Shown here one piece after another: positions 1-11,050 of a stretch of DNA of 64,000 nt. A program made the translations under genes and the position numbers. The first letter of the stretch is position 1. Each line of letters begins with the position of its first letter. Origin of the DNA: Trochalopteron elliotii (Eukaryota > Chordata > Aves > Passeriformes > Leiothrichidae); NCBI GenBank assembly GCA_024734555.1, contig JANPWX010000054.1:5032249-5096248 (forward strand). The letters run 5' to 3'. The notes beneath the pieces were generated by a model, which was given only the letters and a program-made list of their open reading frames with translations, had not been told where the DNA came from and searched no databases.

Positions 1-965
1 CATCACTCATCCCACATATGGTGCACATCTCCCCTCCTAAATGTACACTTGATCATTGATTCTGAGTAGAATGGAGATGCACGAATTATGTAGGAGGGGA
101 AGCTTTCAAAACAGGAAACAGGTGTCGAAGTTGCACTACTTTTAACATTTAAAATCTACTCTTTTTCTTACAATATAATCAGTTTTAACAAGCTCAAACT
201 GTGAAAAACTAAAACAGCAATTTAAAAGTGAAAATTCATTTTTTGCTTGCTTTGTCAGTTTTCTAATAACCTGATACATTAAATTCCTTGCAGAAATAAT
301 TAAGATACCGAATTTAAGCCTGATTAACAAATACCAATTTTATTAATTAAATCCTTGGTTTTAATTTTTAAATAGGAAACAAATTAAAACTAAAACATGT
401 AGAGCAGGAAATACAATCTCCTTAAATGTTCCAACCCATTCATTTCTTGCATTAATTTTAAAGTAATTGCGCTTAACTTTTGCTCAGATAGGTACCCCGG
501 AACTTGAAGAAATTAGCATATTCATACTATTAAGACATAGCACAGTGATCCTGTCTATTTATTTACTTATTTATAAATTAACCTCTTTGCTTGTGCCTTG
601 GTTATTTTATTCCTTCATCCAACTGTATACTTTTTCCTTCCTTGAATAACAGTTATAAATTCTAGAAACAAGTCAAAGCATAAATGCTGTACACAATCTT
701 CCAAGAATAAACCTAAATACAGCTTAAAAGATACATGTAATGTACCCCCAAGAAAAAATTCACTCAATGCATCAAATTACATTTATATTGAATATATATA
801 GATGAAGAGTTGCATAAAACTGGACAAGAAAGGAATTACTAGTAAAAAATACATCCTTCATATTAAAAATAGCTTTCTTCACCGTTGAGGCTAAACACAG
901 AATTCCCTGGACAATTCTCATGCATGGTTTTCCTTTGTGTGAATGATATATTTATTCCTATCAGG
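1..965. other. AT-rich non-coding DNA
   Basis: Plain AT-rich sequence. Two short open frames occur (about 60 codons each, one per strand), but neither has a recognisable domain, codon pattern or convincing splice context. I see no repeat family, RNA gene or regulatory signature. Confidence 0.6.
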
Positions 966-1440
966 CATTCACTGAGTTTGGATGCAGAGAGGGCATGGGA
1001 GATAGCTTTCCCTACTGTGCCTGTGGAATTTCCTTTTTAGACTGTCAGCCCTGCAGTCTCGGATGGTGTGATTTAGAAATGAAAGTGTGTCTGCATGGCC
1101 CGGGGCAGAGGGCTCTTGGCACTGAGCTCTTACCCTTGGTGGCAGAGAAGAGCAATCTAACACTTGGCCAATGAGAGGCATCATGTGTGCACTCTGGAGC
1201 TGATGTTTTACCTCATATCCTGGCTCTGCAGTACCTGGAACACGTGGGTGCTGGCTGGGCACAGCACAGGAGCCCCATCATGCCCCCAGTGATGAGGACT
1301 TGGCTGGGTGTGGCTCAGGGTTTTCCTTTCCACCAGCCTCACACTGCACTTGTAGATGACACACAAGGAGAGTCTGCCTTAAGCTACTGTGCACCTGAAG
1401 CACAGTGGGGAGCACATGGATCCAAGACTTGAGTGAATTG
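966..1440. other. GC-richer segment of unknown origin
   Basis: This stretch is clearly richer in G and C than its flanks. Overlapping open frames of 97 codons (minus) and 81 codons (plus) exist only because stop codons are rarer here; neither resembles a known protein. The base composition could reflect an old degraded retroelement or LTR, but I see no terminal repeats, target-site duplication or family signature. Confidence 0.3.
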
Positions 1441-4165
1441 CTGGGAGGGAAAACTAGACTCTGACGACTTTCATCTTTTCAACTCTGCTTTTGCATCTCC
1501 AGGTCCAGCAGACTGACCAACCAAAGGATCTTGTTTGCTGCCTTAGAGCCAGGCCCTCAAACGTTTGCCCCTTGTAAAAATTTAAATGTGCCACAAAGCG
1601 TCAAAGAATCACAAAGAACAGAACTTTTCTAAGAGCTGCATAAAATTTATGCAGACAAATAAAATCTATGTGAAATAAAATCCTGGTATGATTGTTTAAC
1701 CATCCTGATGTACTCTTCGGAGGAAAACCAGCAATAAGTAGTTGGGGTTTTTTGTCAGAGTTTTCTGTCATCTGATTTGTTCTCATTTCTCTCAAGGATT
1801 TAGACATGTGAGAATGTCTTGTTTCTCTTTCAGAGAGATAGGACATTGTTTCCCCTGAAGTTTTAGCACAGGTTTCTCCTCCCACCTCAGCTAAAACTGA
1901 TGTTCTTGCTTGATTACAAAAGCAACAGAACACATCAGTTTTCCCATTACTAGTTTTACCCTAAGAGTCAGTAAATTCTCATCTTTGCCACACAATATCC
2001 AGGGGTTAACACACACCAAAAAGCTCCCCAAAATTGCTAATGACACATAGAAATCACATTAAAATTTTGATTTGCAATAGTTCAGATTCAACCACGTAAA
2101 ATTTTATAGGGGCTTCACTGAGCAGAATCAGGCATACACTGTATTAAAACTGAATACTACCAAACTCCTTTCAGAATCATAATGACTTTCTACTTCACAG
2201 GACCCCAATTTGTTCAAAATCCATTTTGCGCAGGGGATATATTCAATTAATTAATAAGCTTTCTCTAAATTTGAGTTCTCTGACCTCGTATTTTTGAAAT
2301 TGCTGCTTTTCTCTTTTTTTAATCCCCCTCTGTTCTTTTTTAAACCATTACCTAATAATTTCTCCAAAAGCTATTCTGTGTTCTTCATAAAGCAGATAAG
2401 GAAGCACCAGGTTGCCATTTATATTTGTTAAAATGAAAAATATCTCCTGGTTATCCTTTTGATGAATCCAGCTGTCAGAGAAATTAACATGAAAGGCTAA
2501 CTCATGCAAAGAAGAACGCATAAATGAACAATAAATTATACAACAAATAAAATACATCATTTATATTTATTAGGAGCCTAATTCTGGATGCTCTTATCAT
2601 AGCATCCCTACTCAATTCAAATACTAAGTAAAAATATAGGCATTGTCATTGTCATTGGATCAGGATATGTTATTCTATCTCTGAAAATAGTAGTATCATA
2701 TAATAACCATAGATGCAAACGACAAGGGAATAGGCCTTAAAAAAAAACCACAATATATAAACATGGAATTTACTCTGATCTCTAAAGACACTGGCTTTAC
2801 CCCAATGCTGAGATATATCGTCACATCCATGAAAACTCTAGGTGTTCCTTGCAATCACAGAAATACACAGATCTTTTTTGAACCTTTAGTAACTCAAAAG
2901 TAAATGAAGTCTTCCAAATTCCTTTTGCAGTGAGCTGCCAGTCTGCGCCACAAGGCACATCAGGCTTCCAGTCTTCTGCTGCCTCACCCACAGTTCCTTT
3001 TCAGATCCTTGCTCAAGGTTTTCTTCCTCTAAAATCAAAATCATTCATATGCAGGGCAAAGAGTTGGTGTGCACTCAGGACTTGCCACATAAAAGGCTGG
3101 GAGAGAGCAAGAACCCACACCTAGAGCAAAGCAAATCTGGGAGTGCTTTCAATATCGTCGGTTTAGATCTAATTACCCTAATTTAGCCATCTTTGATTCA
3201 CAACGTAGGTACTTGTTGGGTTAAGCTTCAGTTAAATCCCTAGGTAGCTGTAACACAGTAGTGTTTGTTCTGGTTCAGTATTCACCAAGGACTTCAGCTA
3301 CCTCTTATGTAAGCAATGGCTATGTATTTATTCCCACACCTTCTTGTTGCCAGAAGACCTGATTCTGTCCCTTGTCCTGTTGCAACAGAGATACCTTTGA
3401 AAATCTAGGGACTGTTATACCTCCACCTTCCTTGTGTAGAGGTATCATCAGCTATCTTTTGATATCATCCTCATTTATATGCAGGATGCAACTACAAAAC
3501 GTGCTAACATTTTTGTCTAGGTAAATGGGTAACTGAAATATGATGGTCTTCAATCAAAACCAGCATCTAAAATGTTCCTGATGGAAGCAGGAGTAAAAGC
3601 CTAATCAGGTAAAGAGCATAAGCTAAATTGTGGAATGGAGCCATCTGAAAACTCAGTAAAATCAGTTTTTCATGGTGAGGAAAATGAGAAAAGGACCTTG
3701 GTGGCTACCATCAGAAAAATGTTGGAAAAGAGCTGATGTCTGGATTCCAGGGGTATTACATCAATGTCGAGAGCCAGATTAATATTAATGTCTCTAGCTT
3801 GTATGATTGTGTACTAGGGAAGCAGGGAGCATCACTGGATGGGCTAACTTACATTGGGTATTATCTGCTAGGCTGTGCCAAGGATTCTTATTTCCGTCTA
3901 CTCAGATAACTGCTGTATCCGTGCTGAAACTCTACAGATTTTGGCTTTATCAACTCTTTTACTGAGTAATTAATCACATCTTGGTCTAGTGCCAGTTGTC
4001 AAGCCTTCAGAGAATTCCTGATCTATTCGTTAGCTAACATCCATCATTGTGATAACCAAATTAAAAAAAAAATAACTTTTTCCTTAAATTATTTGATTAT
4101 TCATACATTTTGTTAATAATTAAGAAGACCCTTTTTAAATAAAACCAAAACCTTAACTATTCTAC
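1441..4165. other. AT-rich non-coding DNA
   Basis: No gene, RNA or recognisable repeat. The longest open frame (minus strand, 1601-1933, 110 codons) has no recognisable motif and no splice or promoter context that would make it a gene. Confidence 0.6.
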
Positions 4166-4174
4166 CTATGAGTA

Positions 4175-4275
4175 GAATTCTATTCTATTCTACTATTAGA
4201 ATAGAATTCTATTCTATTCTATTCTATTCTATTCTATTCTATTCTGTTCTGTTCTGTTCTGTTCTGTTCTGTTCT
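4175..4275 (+). repeat. Compound pentanucleotide microsatellite (ATTCT)8(GTTCT)6 with hairpin leader
   Basis: From 4206 to 4245 there are eight uninterrupted ATTCT units, followed directly at 4246-4275 by six uninterrupted GTTCT units. Upstream, 4175-4186 and 4198-4209 are perfect 12-bp inverted copies (GAATTCTATTCT and AGAATAGAATTC), so the block begins with a potential hairpin built from the same motif in opposite orientations. The abrupt A-to-G switch of the first base shows that a point-mutated unit was itself later amplified. The unit is the one that forms the repeat at the human ATXN10 locus, but there is no evidence of homology to that locus. A 74-codon open frame crossing the array is a by-product of the repeat. 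Confidence 0.95.
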
Positions 4276-4280
4276 ACCGA

Positions 4281-4890
4281 ACCGTTATGTTCTGACCACT
4301 CCATATGCATATATTTGAAGATACTGTTTTTAATTCTTAAAGAAGCCTGTGGTGTTTCACTCAGGCTACAGTTGGCTTACTCGGAGGACTAAACTCAGAA
4401 ATGTATTATTCTGACAGCAGGAGCAAACATGCTGACGAGTCTTCTGTTGGCATGGCAACGCAACACTGAAACTAATTCAGATCTTTGGTAATGACAACGA
4501 AATATTCCCTTCAAAAAGCGAAGTACTGAAGCATTATTTCATTCCACAATTCCTTGTTTTGGTGTTGGATTTTTGTGGGGTTTTTTTGGTTTTGCTTTGA
4601 AAAATCATATTAAACTATCCTGTTTCTAAGATGTCTGGTTTATTTGGATCAACGTTGGTACAAACTCTCTTCACTCTTTCTTTTCATAGCTTGACTGTAT
4701 TCCCACCTTGATGTTTACCCTTGCTCCTGAAAACTGCAATTACAGACGGCTCTCAGTGTGAAGACTAATTAATTAACACCCTCAGCTTCTATTCAGAAGC
4801 AGTCAGTGCTGCAATGGATGACTTCTGGAAACAGATATAGAAGCACTAGGGATTATGAGCTCTTTTTCTTTCAGTATATATCTGTGCCAG
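4281..4890. other. AT-rich non-coding DNA
   Basis: No gene or known repeat. A short T/G-rich patch lies near 4558-4602, where the plus strand carries mainly T and G; it resembles the complement of the A/C tracts seen elsewhere in the window. Confidence 0.55.
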
Positions 4891-4978
4891 CAAACAAAAA
4901 CAAAAACAAAAACAAAAACAAACAGCCCCCAACAACAACCACCAAAAAAACCCTCCAAAAAACAGAAAAAAAACCCCA
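4891..4978 (+). repeat. (CAAAAA)n low-complexity A/C tract
   Basis: Consecutive CAAAAA units start at 4895 and pass into mixed AAC, ACC and A-run sequence, giving nearly 90 bases dominated by A and C on the plus strand. Open frames on both strands through the tract are artefacts of the simple sequence. It could be an amplified retroelement tail, but no element body is recognisable beside it. Confidence 0.85.
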
Positions 4979-5580
4979 GGTAAGGATGATATTTTAGAAA
5001 TCTTCTTGCAACAGTAAAGATGCAGAACTGACAGACAGAGCCAGAGCTCCAGTCAGAGCTCATGAATCTGTGATTTCAGTGAAACTGTATAGAAGAAAGG
5101 TAGTTTAAACTAAGTTATATTTGATATAGACTCATCAAAAATATTTAAGATTAAAAAACACTGAAAAGTCCTTACAACACTGTGGACAAGCAACAAGAAA
5201 ACCCTTTCCAAAACCATTATGGAATATAATACCAGTTCCCTGTACATGTGTATTCTTTTTGTAATATCAAGGACCTTCTTTCCTGATTAGATCCAACCAG
5301 TTCTGCCAATAATTTTATGGAAAAAAGAGACCCATCCCCCAGCCTGCTTTCTGGTGTTTCAGCAGTGTCCAGTTTCTGGCCCAGAAAGCCAAGATTCAAT
5401 GAACTCACTGTTTTGAACATGGCACACAAAGGAGAGGAAAAAACCAAAACGCAGAAGGGCAGAGCAATTTATCCAAATTCAAACAGGTAATGGGATAAGT
5501 TGAAACAGATGCTAGAACACCCAAAGGAAGAGATCAAGGCTTCAGATCTCATTCTTTTCTGTGATTGAAGACACCTTGCA

Positions 5581-5627
5581 ATTAAAAACAAGCAAACAAA
5601 CAAACAACCCAAACAAGAAAAAACCAC
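5581..5627 (+). repeat. Short A/C-rich tract with (CAAA)n core
   Basis: The plus strand carries CAAA units around 5593-5607 in an A/C background of about 47 bases with only three G. It is the second of several same-orientation A/C tracts in the window (also 4.9, 37.2 and 56.0 kb). Confidence 0.75.
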
Positions 5628-8600
5628 CATTATTCTGCCCATTTGATAGCTGACCATGGAAATGTAACAAACTTTTCCAATGTTTGAAAGTGTTTCTAAA
5701 AGACCCTTAAAAAAGACTACAAAAAGCATTGATAACCATACATTTAGTTACAGGTCATGGGACTGGGAAATTATTGGCATGCCTAAGCAGGAAACTGATG
5801 TTGGTTGGTTTAAAACCCATTTTATAGGTAGACTATTCCACTTCAAGCACTCATTACCAAAAATTACTGACACCTTACAGTTTGTTATGCTGATTTCTTT
5901 AATTTTCATTATTGCTTCCATTGGAAATAAAATTCCATGAGACTGACATTGTGTTCTTTTCATCAGGAATATGCTGTTTTTCTGTGAATAATTTATATCC
6001 ACCGTTTTGTGGTTTTGTCAATCACAGCTCCACAGACCGCAATACTGACATTCTTTTTTCCTCATGCACACACCATTTTAGGAATGACTTTAGTAGGAGT
6101 TTTGGCAATTTAAGCACTGCAATTTGGAGACCAACTCATGCTGGGAGTGCTGACATCTAGCTTAAGAAATGAGTTCTTTAACTACTGGTCTAGCTTTAAG
6201 GTGATTTTTCTGATGCAATTCTTTTTCTTTAATGCTTTTAGGAATGCACTTTCATATAGCTAACTTTCCATCATTTGTATTTGTCCTGTGTTCCAGTGTT
6301 ACTAAATGAGATTCAGTTCAGAACTAAGGTTACAAACAACACACACAGTGAAAGGCAGGCTGCAATAAGAAAGGGTGAAAAAAGCCCATTCCCTGGAGCT
6401 CAAATCTCTCTCCTTCAAAGGCAGAACCATATCCTTTAAAAAATGTTGTGTTATATGGGAAGCTACTGCATTTTGAAAACTGGATGCATTATGCTATTTA
6501 TACTTAATTAGCTCTGTGTTTCATCTTTTTCTTTTACAGGTTCTTTGTTGGTCTATGTAAGTGCAAGCAAAATTCTGCTTTTCTTAGGGATTTCTGATCC
6601 CTGATATTATTTTTTAAGAAATACCTGTGTGATCTATCCCGTTATGCTTTTGACTTGGACTGAATTACATTAATGGGTTTCACTCAGACCTCCTATCACA
6701 CTTTCACTGTAAAAGTAAACAGAAACTCCCACAATAAAGGACAAGAAGAAAAAAATTCAGAATTATCCTTCTATTTCTTGCTGTCATTTCCTTTCCTAGA
6801 CATCACCACTTAGATAGACCACACATTTTCTAATTATTTATACCAATGCTAGTAGGAATCCAGAAGGAAAAGAAAAGAAAGTCCTCAGCTCCCTCTGAAA
6901 GATAATTGGGAAGTTTTTCAGTTTATTTTTTCTTACACTCAATTTCATTTGTATTTAAGTCTAAAAACCAAGCCTTTGGTGGAAAAGCCAATGAGAAATT
7001 CTATACTTGTCAAAGAGTAAATGTATTTGTACAGGCATAAAAAAAACAAGAGTTATTAATAGTCAGAATTACCATGACTATTTACAAACATATTTTTCAC
7101 TTCTTCAAATATACAACACAGAAAATACAGAAGTATTTTTAGAAGGCTTTGAAAAATATAACATGTTAACATTAAAGTTAGCATTAAGGTTATCTACCTG
7201 GTAGATATAAAAAAATACTTTTCATTGGAGGACAGAGATAAGCACATAATTTCAACCTCTGAAGGAGCTGTTGCTATTCATCAGCAGAGATGCAATGCTA
7301 GGAGCAAATGAACTACCATTTTAATCTTTCTGCCTGCAATTATCTTGTCCAATTTGGTTTGACAATTTGCAGCTATGGTTTTCACATACTGATAAAACCT
7401 GGTGAGGATTCTGTGTGAATACAACATCCTTCTTTTTTTATTATTATTTATTTTGTTTAACTTGAAAGGATTTCTGCACTGCTGGGAGTTTGGCCATTTC
7501 TAAATGACCAGCAGGGTACACTCTTATAGCCTTCCTTCACTAGATGTTTGTAAGAGACAGGCAGCATACAACAATCGACAAAATTACACCATTAGTGATT
7601 CCATAGGAGTTCATTTTCCTATTAAAACATAGACATGGTCAACATCTTCAGCTTCAGCTCAGTTCAGTCAGAGGCAGAGAATGACACTGATCACCACAAA
7701 GAGAGAAAAGCAGATGCAAAACCTCAATGGAAGTGTCATGCTAGAATCAGCTCAGGCAAAGAGAGGCAAACAGTGGATTCATGATGAATGAGGCATTGAA
7801 AATTGCACAGGGAATGAGGGACAAAAGGATCACTCTTAGCAGGTGTGGAAACTCCATCTGTGGCAGTGAGAGACACACAGAGGCAGAAAGTGCCCTAACA
7901 ATACGAGAGTACAAAAGAACACAGGAAGAGGTTTCAGAATGAACTAAGAATAACCTAAGGTGAGAGGGGCACAAAGTCTTTATTATACTTTCTCAACACC
8001 CATTTCTTACCACTCACATATGAACTCTTTTTCTAAGCTTGTAAGCTTCCTTTAAGGTCACATTTTGACAATGCAAAGCTACTCCAGGCCCTTGAAAAAT
8101 ATTTTTGTCTTAACCCTTGCTAAGTCATACGTAAAGCAGGATCCAATCAATCCTGGACATTATTTGGAGGAGTCTGGTGCAAGAATTGCAGATAAACAGT
8201 ATCAGCTTCCAGTATCTCACATATACTAAGGTTTACTACTTTTTTAAGGGATGGTTGCTAACAAAGAACTAAAGCCCACATGGAGTTTGAGCATGTCTTC
8301 GAGATATAGTGAAAGTGACCTCTGTCAAGGCAATCTGCTGGGAACTGCAGTTTTTTGAACTTCATGAAAAGCAGCAATAATTTGAGAGCTAATGGGATAC
8401 CATTAGGGAGTCTTCAAACTCTCAGGTAAGGCAATTCTTTCCTCTCAGCATGTTCTACAGCTAGAGGAGAAATATTATATCAGCTTGGACCCGAACCCTG
8501 AAAGGAAGCCCCCATTAACATCGATCTCTTTTTCCTGGAACAGCTAACAGTAACTACTCCAACATCAGGAACATCTAACACCTCTTTTAAAACATTCTAT

Positions 8601-8732
8601 GCAGGAATTTGCACGTTAAGGCATTGTAGAAACTACAGCAGCACCAAATACAATGCCAGTGCCTGTTTCCTTAGCTGGCATCCCCAAAGATTGGTTTTAT
8701 CCTTACATATTGAATAAAAGCATTCTGTAACA
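5628..8732. other. AT-rich non-coding DNA
   Basis: Several 60-86-codon open frames overlap on both strands around 5680-6160, but none shows a domain or convincing exon borders. No interspersed repeat family is recognised. I see nothing else in this stretch. Confidence 0.55.
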
Positions 8733-9403
8733 TCTTTCAAGGAATTTCATTTATGCTTATGCTTTCTAACAGTCTCTCTCTGCTGTCCAGGAAATTTTGT
8801 TGTTCCTTCCTAGGAAGATTTCAAATGCTTACTAGCAACGCTCCTGCTGCTTTTTGGGAATTTTTTATTACAGGCTTTCAGAAATATCTCCTGTACTTTC
8901 TAGGAATTTTTCAATTGCTGTCTTATGGCCACTACCTTCTAAAATTATTTTCTCACTTTCATTGAGGAATCTCCCCAAAGCTTTCCAGGTCTTTTCCTAT
9001 TGCTCTCGAAGAATTTTCTGTGTTTTCTTGAATCCTCCCTGTTGATTTCTGACAATTTTGTCTAAATGGTTAGTAGGAATTTTGCAGGCTTCCTAGGAAA
9101 TTCCCAGCTGTTTCCTAAGATTCTTTACAGATATTTCTTGTTGTTTTCCACTAATACTTCTGTTATTCCCTAGGAATTTCCTCTAGGATTTTCTGAAAAT
9201 ACTATTGATTCCTTCTAGGAATTTATTAATGCTGCTTCCCAGGAGTTTCTCTTCTGCTTACAGACCTTTCTCATGACTTTCTAGGAAATCACTAATAGAT
9301 CTTAGGAATACCATCCTGGCACTCACAAATTACTTTTAAAAATGCTCCAGATGTTTTTGAGGCATTTTCCCATGACTTTTTGGGGATCCTGCTAATGCTG
9401 TTG
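8733..9403 (+). repeat. Degenerate tandem array, period about 22-23 bp, consensus near TTTCTAGGAATTTTYCAATGCTG
   Basis: A motif close to CTAGGAATTT, followed by a C/T-rich stretch and often TGCTG, recurs throughout. Exact CTAGGAA occurs at 8810, 8900, 9093, 9170, 9215 and 9281, far more often than chance for a 7-mer. Weaker AGGAA-like cores fall between them at spacings of mostly 20-24 bp: 8768, 8789, 8812, 8856, 8880, 8902, 8965, 8987, 9010, 9075, 9095, 9117, 9172, 9217, 9241, 9262, 9283, 9304, 9359 and 9382. This implies about 28-30 diverged copies. Divergence between units is high, so the array is old. Open frames at 8753-9045 lie inside it and are best read as repeat by-products. No transposon ends are visible. 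Confidence 0.8.
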
Positions 9404-10899
9404 TAAGTTTCCCTTCTACTACATAAATAGACACACTAGGGATAATTGATACTCAAATACATTCTGACAAAAAGAAGGGAAAATGTCACTGGGCTAGAAA
9501 TATTGCCAAATCATTTCACTGCTCATGCAGGTGGCAGGTCAAGCTGATTTTCTGTGACTCCTTTAGAGCTACACTCTATTACCTGGGGCTGCACTGGCAC
9601 GATGACAGTGAACCACAGAGTTACAGCTCACCCACTCTTTCACTAGCCTGGACCTCAATAACTACAAGGTACATGCCTTTCACCTCAGCCAATTTAATTT
9701 GATCAGCTGACATTTTGAATCTTAGTGCAAATATCCTTTTCTTAGTAAATTGATTACAACTGCTAGCAGTCTTCTACCAGATTGCTTTTTCCCTCATACA
9801 GAACTATTAGTTGTATGTATTCATGTCCAGAACTTCAATCCTCATCCTATTCTTATTCTGTGTCAGGAGATTCAACTCTTATCACAGCAACCTGGTAAGG
9901 GCAGTACCCGCTACCTGTTCATTCAATTTTCAAATAAATGTATTCCTGTTTCTTCCAGGCTGCACCTCTGGCTAGGAAAAAGCTCTTTATAACCAATCAC
10001 ATAGTTAGCTCATGGCTTTCACTCAAAAACTTCAGAATTCTCTTTCCACAATACTTGTACAAGTATTGACATCAAATGGGCTGCTTGAGAAATAAGTCAA
10101 CAGACCTTCATGACAACATCACCACATGTGCTTTTCTGTGTTTCCTGAACATGTATATGTCCCTCTCATCTCCTTTTTTTTTCTCCTTTACTCTCCGGGG
10201 CAGAGATGATTATTTAGTTTTGGTTTGTACATCACTACCTTGAGTCTGACATTCACAGATTACAGCTGGGAAGGAAGTAGCTGCTTGACTTCAAATATCA
10301 CCTGATAGACAGTTTTGAGCAAGTCATTTATGCAATATTAGAAAATTGGCAAAATTATAAACCGTTATGTTAGTATAATAGAAATTCACTTAATTGTCAG
10401 TATTGTTTTATTATTCATCAATAGTCCTATTGTGTATTCGGGACTCAGGTGAAAGGTTGCTTTCCAAACCAATTAATCCTGTGCTGTCATTTATAATCTA
10501 AAAATTTTAAGCCTCTGTGTCATGATCATAGATTCGTATATCTTGATACCAATTAAAAGCCTATATTGTTTTATTGATGGAAAACACCTTTAAGTGCATT
10601 TCAAATGGATTCTGTCAAATTTCTTTAAAAATCACAGATGTTTTGATTTGGATTTTCATCGACAGAAAAAAATGCTGAGGATTATATAATCTACTGAAAA
10701 CTATGATGATTTCTTCCAAAGGTAATGAACAGCTGCTCCCTGTTAAAAATATCCTCCTGTAAAAGAGGGAAAAAATCTAGGTCTTTTGTCCACTAACTTT
10801 TACTGACAAAACATCAGAGCACACAAAAGCAAATCTACTTTAAGGTTTAAAACCAGAGTAAACCTTTACTGTTTGAGAATAAAGTAATTTCATATTTTC
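9404..10899. other. AT-rich non-coding DNA
   Basis: No gene, RNA gene or recognised repeat. A plus-strand 80-codon open frame at 9750-9992 shows no domain or family resemblance. Confidence 0.55.
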
Positions 10900-11050
10900 A
10901 GGGTTCAGTGGGCTATTTTCTTCTTAAGCCAGTTTGTTAATGAGAAATCTGTGTTCAGTGTCCTTCAAGGAATGTCATTAATCTGAGATACAAGGCTCTG
11001 TTTGAAGGGACAGAAATGAGTCCCAGTGATGCATTTTGTAAATCTTACAA
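10900..11050. other. Possible conserved non-coding element
   Basis: This is high-complexity sequence without simple repeats or open frames, with homeodomain-like TTAAT cores (10937 and 10978 areas). It has the texture of vertebrate conserved non-coding elements. This is an impression from composition only; conservation cannot be judged from one sequence. Confidence 0.15.
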
